In this document: piece after piece, positions 26,496 to 29,497 of the stretch | Numbering within the stretch: position 1 is the first letter of the stretch | How the letters are laid out: the number at the start of each line of letters is the position of its first letter | DNA from: DATLYH01 sp035575035 | GTDB taxonomy: Bacteria > Planctomycetota > Planctomycetia > Gemmatales > Gemmataceae | DNA length: 29,497 bases | Assembly: GCA_035575035.1 (NCBI GenBank) | Contig: DATLYH010000355.1 | Coordinates: forward strand, 1 to 29,497 | Reading direction: 5' to 3' | Made by a program: the position numbers and the translations under genes | Notes under the pieces: generated by a model | The model's input: only the letters and a program-made list of their open reading frames with translations | The model's database searches: none | Told to the model about the DNA's origin: nothing

Positions 26496-26873
26496 ATGGG
26501 AGCCGAACCCAAGATCCGATCTGTCGATGAGACCCCCGCCGACACCCGGCGCGGCGGCGACGTGCGCACCCTGCTGAGCCCCAAGACGGTCGGCTCCACC
26601 TCCGGCTTCATGGGGGTGGCGACCATCGCCCCGGGCGACAAGATCAGCGAACACTACCATCCCTACTCGGAGGAGTTCATTTATCTCGTCAAGGGGCAGA
26701 TCACCGCCCGCCTCGACGGCGTGCCTCATCTCCTGAAGGAACGCCAGTCACTCTACATTCCCATCAACGTCAAGCACCGACTGATGAACGAGGGGACCGA
26801 GGAGGCGTTCCTGGTCTTCCATCTGGGGCCGCTCGCGCCGCGCCCCGAGTTGGGCCACGTGGATACCGAGTAG
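26496..26873 (+). CDS. Cupin protein of the type II polyketide (WhiE-ORFII/SchB/CurC-like) kind
   Basis: This 125-residue single cupin has a clear GAGGAG site before its ATG. Cupin motif 1 is His53-Y-His55-x3-Glu59 with Gly67 (EHYHPYSEEFIYLVKG), and motif 2 has His94 (PINVKHRLMNEG), giving a 3-His/Glu metal site. The stretches RRGGDVRTLLSPKTVGSTSG and LAPRPELGHVDTE are typical of the small cupins that sit directly before the ketosynthase in actinomycete spore-pigment clusters. Those proteins are thought to act on the nascent polyketide, as oxygenase or cyclase-like enzymes, but their reaction is not firmly known. Here too it directly precedes a KS-alpha/CLF pair, which strongly supports the link. 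It is cytoplasmic. Confidence 0.9.
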   Translation: MGAEPKIRSVDETPADTRRGGDVRTLLSPKTVGSTSGFMGVATIAPGDKISEHYHPYSEEFIYLVKGQITARLDGVPHLLKERQSLYIPINVKHRLMNEGTEEAFLVFHLGPLAPRPELGHVDTE

Positions 26874-26875
26874 GA

Positions 26876-26962
26876 GGGGTGAGGGGTCAGGGGTCAGAAG
26901 GCAGAGGTTAGGAATCCAGTCTCTGACCTCTACCCCCTGACCCCTGCCCCCTGACCCCTGAG
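26876..26962. repeat. GGGGTCAGG inverted-repeat element between cupin and KS-alpha genes
   Basis: The left arm, about 26876-26912, has GGGGTCAGGGGTCAG units. The right arm, about 26924-26962, ends CTGACCCCTGCCCCCTGACC plus CCT. The arms are imperfectly complementary, forming a hairpin of about 35 bp. The sequence is of the same family as the element in the kinase gene at 8234-8389. Its right end runs into TGAGGAG, which is the ribosome site of the KS-alpha gene. It lies inside the predicted operon, so the transcript would carry a strong stem between the two genes. Confidence 0.75.
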
Positions 26963-26970
26963 GAGACCGT

Positions 26971-28233
26971 ATGAGACGCACCGTTGTGACGGGAGTGGGT
27001 GTTGTTGCGCCGGGGGGCGTCACCCGCGACAAGTTCTGGGAAATGATCACCGCCGGTCGGACCGCGACGCGGCGGATCACCTTCTTTGACCCGTCGGGGT
27101 TCCGCTCGCAGATCGCCGCCGAGTGCGACTTCGACCCGCGGGCCGCCGGGTTAAACGAGCAGGAAATCCGCCGCATGGACCGCTACATTCAGTTCGCCGT
27201 CGCTGCCGCTACGGAGGCGATGGCGGAGAGCCGCCTCGACCTTGAGAAGGTCGATCGTGACCGGCTCGGCGTCAGCATGGGCAGCGCCGTCGGCGGCACG
27301 ACCTACCTGGAAAACGACTACGTGGTGGTCAGCAACCGCGGCCAGAAATGGCTGGTGGACGCCGAGTACGCCAACCCCTTCCTTTACCAGGCGCTGGTTC
27401 CCAGTAGCCTGGCCAGCGAGATCGCCCTGAAGTTCGGCGCTCATGGCCCGGCCATGGTCCATTCCACCGGCTGCACTTCCGGCATCGACGCCATCGGCTA
27501 CGGCCACCAATTGATTCAAGACGGCGAGGCGGATATCGTCATCGCCGGCGCTGCCGAGTCGGGCATCTCGCCGATCTCGATGGCCTGCTTCGACCCGATC
27601 AAGGCAACCTCCCGCCGCAACGACGACCCGGCCCATGCCTCGCGGCCGTTTGACCGGGACCGCGACGGCTTCGTCATGGGGGAGGGGGGCGCCGTCTTGA
27701 TCCTGGAGGAGTTGGAGGGCGCTTTGGCCCGCGGCGCTCCCATCTACTGCGAGGTGGCCGGCTTCGCCAACCGCGGCAATGCCTTCCACATGACCGGCCT
27801 GCGGCCCGACGGGCTGGAGATGGCCGAGGCCATCCTCGATGCGATGAAGCAGGGGGGCCTCAAGCCGGAGGACATCGGCTACATCAACGCCCACGGCTCC
27901 GGCACCAAGCAGAACGACCGCCACGAGACCGCCGCCTTCAAGCGGTCGCTGGGAGAGCATGCCTACAAGGTCCCGATCAGCTCGATCAAGTCGATGATCG
28001 GCCATTCGCTCGGCGGCATCGGCGCCATTGAGATGGCCTGCTGTGCCCTGGTGATCCGGCACGGGGTGATTCCGCCCACCGCCAACTGGGAGAACCGTGA
28101 CCCCGAGTGCGACCTGGACTACACGCCGAAGGTGGCCCGCCGGCAGACCGTCAACGCCGTGCTGTCCACCGGGAGCGGGTTCGGCGGCTTCCAGTCGGCC
28201 ATGATCTTTGCCCGTCTGAAGGAGAAGGCATGA
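26971..28233 (+). CDS. Beta-ketoacyl synthase alpha (type II PKS KS-alpha)
   Basis: This is a complete 420-residue ketosynthase. The nucleophile is Cys168 in VHSTGCTSGIDAIGYG, with His308 in NAHGSGTKQNDRHETAAFK and Lys340/His345 in SIKSMIGHSLGGIGAIE. The GCTSG(I/L)DA(I/V)G and HGSGTKQNDRHETAAFK forms are those of aromatic type II PKS KS-alpha rather than FabF, which usually has the ACA(S/T)G form. It would condense malonyl-ACP units with the chain-length factor encoded next, forming a poly-beta-ketone. The ATG follows TGAGGAG, supplied by the end of the repeat element. The stop overlaps the start of the CLF gene (ATGA), indicating translational coupling and a 1:1 complex. The alternative, a variant fatty-acid ketosynthase, is less likely given the partner and the cupin. 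Confidence 0.92.
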   Translation: MRRTVVTGVGVVAPGGVTRDKFWEMITAGRTATRRITFFDPSGFRSQIAAECDFDPRAAGLNEQEIRRMDRYIQFAVAAATEAMAESRLDLEKVDRDRLGVSMGSAVGGTTYLENDYVVVSNRGQKWLVDAEYANPFLYQALVPSSLASEIALKFGAHGPAMVHSTGCTSGIDAIGYGHQLIQDGEADIVIAGAAESGISPISMACFDPIKATSRRNDDPAHASRPFDRDRDGFVMGEGGAVLILEELEGALARGAPIYCEVAGFANRGNAFHMTGLRPDGLEMAEAILDAMKQGGLKPEDIGYINAHGSGTKQNDRHETAAFKRSLGEHAYKVPISSIKSMIGHSLGGIGAIEMACCALVIRHGVIPPTANWENRDPECDLDYTPKVARRQTVNAVLSTGSGFGGFQSAMIFARLKEKA

Positions 28234-29465
28234 CCCCTCGCGTCGTCATCACCGGCCTCGGCATCGTCGCGCCTAACGGCCTGGGCACCGAAGCCTACTG
28301 GAAGGCGGCCCAGAACGGCGTCAGCGGCCTGAAGCGGATCAGCCGCTTCGATCCCTCGCCATACGCCACCCAGGTGGCCGGCGAGGTCGAGGGCTTCCAG
28401 GCCAGCGACTACATCCCGCAGCAATTGATTGTGCAGACCGACCGTTGGACCTGGATGGCGTTGGCGGCGGCCCAGATGGCCCTCAAGGATGCCGCCTTCG
28501 ACCCGTCCAAGCACGACCCGTACAAGGTGAGCGTGGTCACGGCCAGCTCGTCGGGCGGCAACGAGTTCGGCCAGAAGGAGATCCAGGCCCTCTGGGGCAA
28601 GGGACCGATCTTCGTCGGCGCCTATCAGTCGATCGCCTGGTTCTACGCCGCCACCACCGGCCAGATCTCGATCAAGTACGGCATCAAGGGGCCCAACGGC
28701 GTCATCGTCACCGAGGGGGCCGGCGGCCTCGACGCCTTGCAGCATAGCCGGCGGACCATCCGCCGCGGCGTGGATGTCATCGTCAGCGGCGGTACGGAGG
28801 CGCCCATCGGCCCGTACGTTCTGGTCTGCCAGATGCGGAACGGGATGCTTAGCTCGCGGAAGGACCCGGCCGGTGCCTACCGTCCCTTCGACCGGTCGGC
28901 GTGCGGCTATGTGCCGGGCGAAGGAGGCGCCATCCTCATCCTGGAGCGGCTGGAGTATGCTCAGAAGCGGCCGGCGCCGCAGATCTATGCCGAGATCGCC
29001 GGCTACGGAGCCACGCAGGACGCCTATCACCACTCCCGGCCGGCGCCGGACGGTAAGCAGTTCGCCCGCGCCATGACGATGGCCCTGAAGGAGGCGGGCG
29101 TCGAGCCGAAGGACATCGACGTCATCTTCCTTGATGCGATGGGTGTCCCGGAGTGGGACGCGATTGAGGCGAAGGCGATCAAGGAAGTGTTCGGCAGTTA
29201 CGCGACGAAGGTGCCGGCGACGGCGCCCAAGACCATGGTGGGGCGGCTCTACGCCGGCGGCGCGTCGCTGGACGTGGCCACCGCCTGCTTGGCGATCCGC
29301 GACGCGGTCATTCCGCCGACCATCAACCTGGACCGGCCGGCCGAGGGTTGCGACCTGAACTTCGTCACCAAGGCCCAGCCGAAGGACATCAAGACCGTGC
29401 TGATCAATGCCCGCGGTTTCGGCGGCTTCAACAGCGCCCTGGTCCTGCGGAAGTATTCGCGCTGA
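28230..29465 (+). CDS. Ketosynthase beta / chain-length factor (CLF)
   Basis: This 411-residue protein has the ketosynthase fold (RVVITGLGIVAPNGLG, ACGYVPGEGGAILILERLE, NARGFGGFNSALVL) but no active site. At the Cys position it has VTEGAGGLDALQ, and the HGSGT His region is DVIFLDAMGVPEWDAIEAKAI. The last is close to CLF sequences of type II PKSs (ADGAGVPELD-like). CLFs pair with KS-alpha to form the chamber that sets polyketide length. Most CLFs have Gln in EQAGGLDAL; here the position (163) is Gly. Its start overlaps the KS-alpha stop by four bases. The gene ends at TGA 29463-29465, and 32 bases of non-coding sequence remain in the window; an ACP gene would be expected next. Confidence 0.92.
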   Translation: MTPRVVITGLGIVAPNGLGTEAYWKAAQNGVSGLKRISRFDPSPYATQVAGEVEGFQASDYIPQQLIVQTDRWTWMALAAAQMALKDAAFDPSKHDPYKVSVVTASSSGGNEFGQKEIQALWGKGPIFVGAYQSIAWFYAATTGQISIKYGIKGPNGVIVTEGAGGLDALQHSRRTIRRGVDVIVSGGTEAPIGPYVLVCQMRNGMLSSRKDPAGAYRPFDRSACGYVPGEGGAILILERLEYAQKRPAPQIYAEIAGYGATQDAYHHSRPAPDGKQFARAMTMALKEAGVEPKDIDVIFLDAMGVPEWDAIEAKAIKEVFGSYATKVPATAPKTMVGRLYAGGASLDVATACLAIRDAVIPPTINLDRPAEGCDLNFVTKAQPKDIKTVLINARGFGGFNSALVLRKYSR

Positions 29466-29497
29466 GCCAGCAGTGGGAACTTTCGTCTCCCCTCTCC

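Overview
The window is high-GC DNA (about two thirds G+C) that most resembles a planctomycete, probably Gemmataceae-like. The evidence is a DUF1080 protein, an exported amidase, a PhoD-type phosphatase, a large SdrD-B-repeat surface protein whose N-terminus carries LELLEERTVPA (a planctomycete extracellular-protein hallmark), and many short inverted-repeat elements of the kind scattered through those genomes. The taxonomy is an inference; no rRNA gene is present.

Layout. 1-1750: end of a HEAT-repeat protein, a macro-domain protein and a BFD-type [2Fe-2S] protein. 1788-3632 (minus): secreted PhoD-like phosphatase. 4310-6031: exported amidase-signature enzyme. 6231-9869: very large hybrid histidine kinase (four PAS, HisKA, HATPase, two REC, HPt) with a 156-bp repeat inserted in frame in its ATPase domain. 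9945-10853 (minus): fabD. 11147-14317: polyprenyl-phosphate sugar-1-phosphate transferase followed by a glycoamylase/GH144-like protein. 14443-14856 (minus): ArsR-type regulator. 15452-18886: RluB-type pseudouridine synthase, PyrK-like flavoprotein, class-I glutamine amidotransferase (C26), DUF1080 protein. 19048-19953: ParA ATPase. 19999-21058: a scar region with decayed coding fragments, an integrase N-terminal remnant, tRNA-Pro(GGG) with its own promoter and terminator, and a probable transposase remnant. 21059-22162 (minus): Nif3-like protein. 22636-25521 (minus): SdrD-B surface protein. 25522-26495: long intergenic region with two 20-bp palindromes resembling parS and a good promoter. 26496-29465: cupin, ketosynthase alpha and chain-length-factor genes.

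The most striking content is the last operon. The cupin, KS-alpha and KS-beta (CLF) are in the same order and have the same sequence hallmarks as the start of the actinomycete spore-pigment (whiE/sch/cur) type II polyketide clusters. This suggests an aromatic polyketide pathway in a planctomycete-like bacterium. An ACP and cyclases would be expected just beyond the right edge. FabD in this window could supply malonyl-ACP, but it is about 16 kb away and need not be dedicated to the pathway.

Two other themes stand out. The first is chromosome segregation: a ParA gene without an adjacent ParB, and two parS-like palindromes about 6 kb away that lie 74 bp apart inside a 40-bp direct repeat. The second is short inverted-repeat elements of several unrelated sequence families. 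One has entered a coding sequence in frame, and one sits between the cupin and KS-alpha genes and abuts the KS-alpha ribosome binding site.
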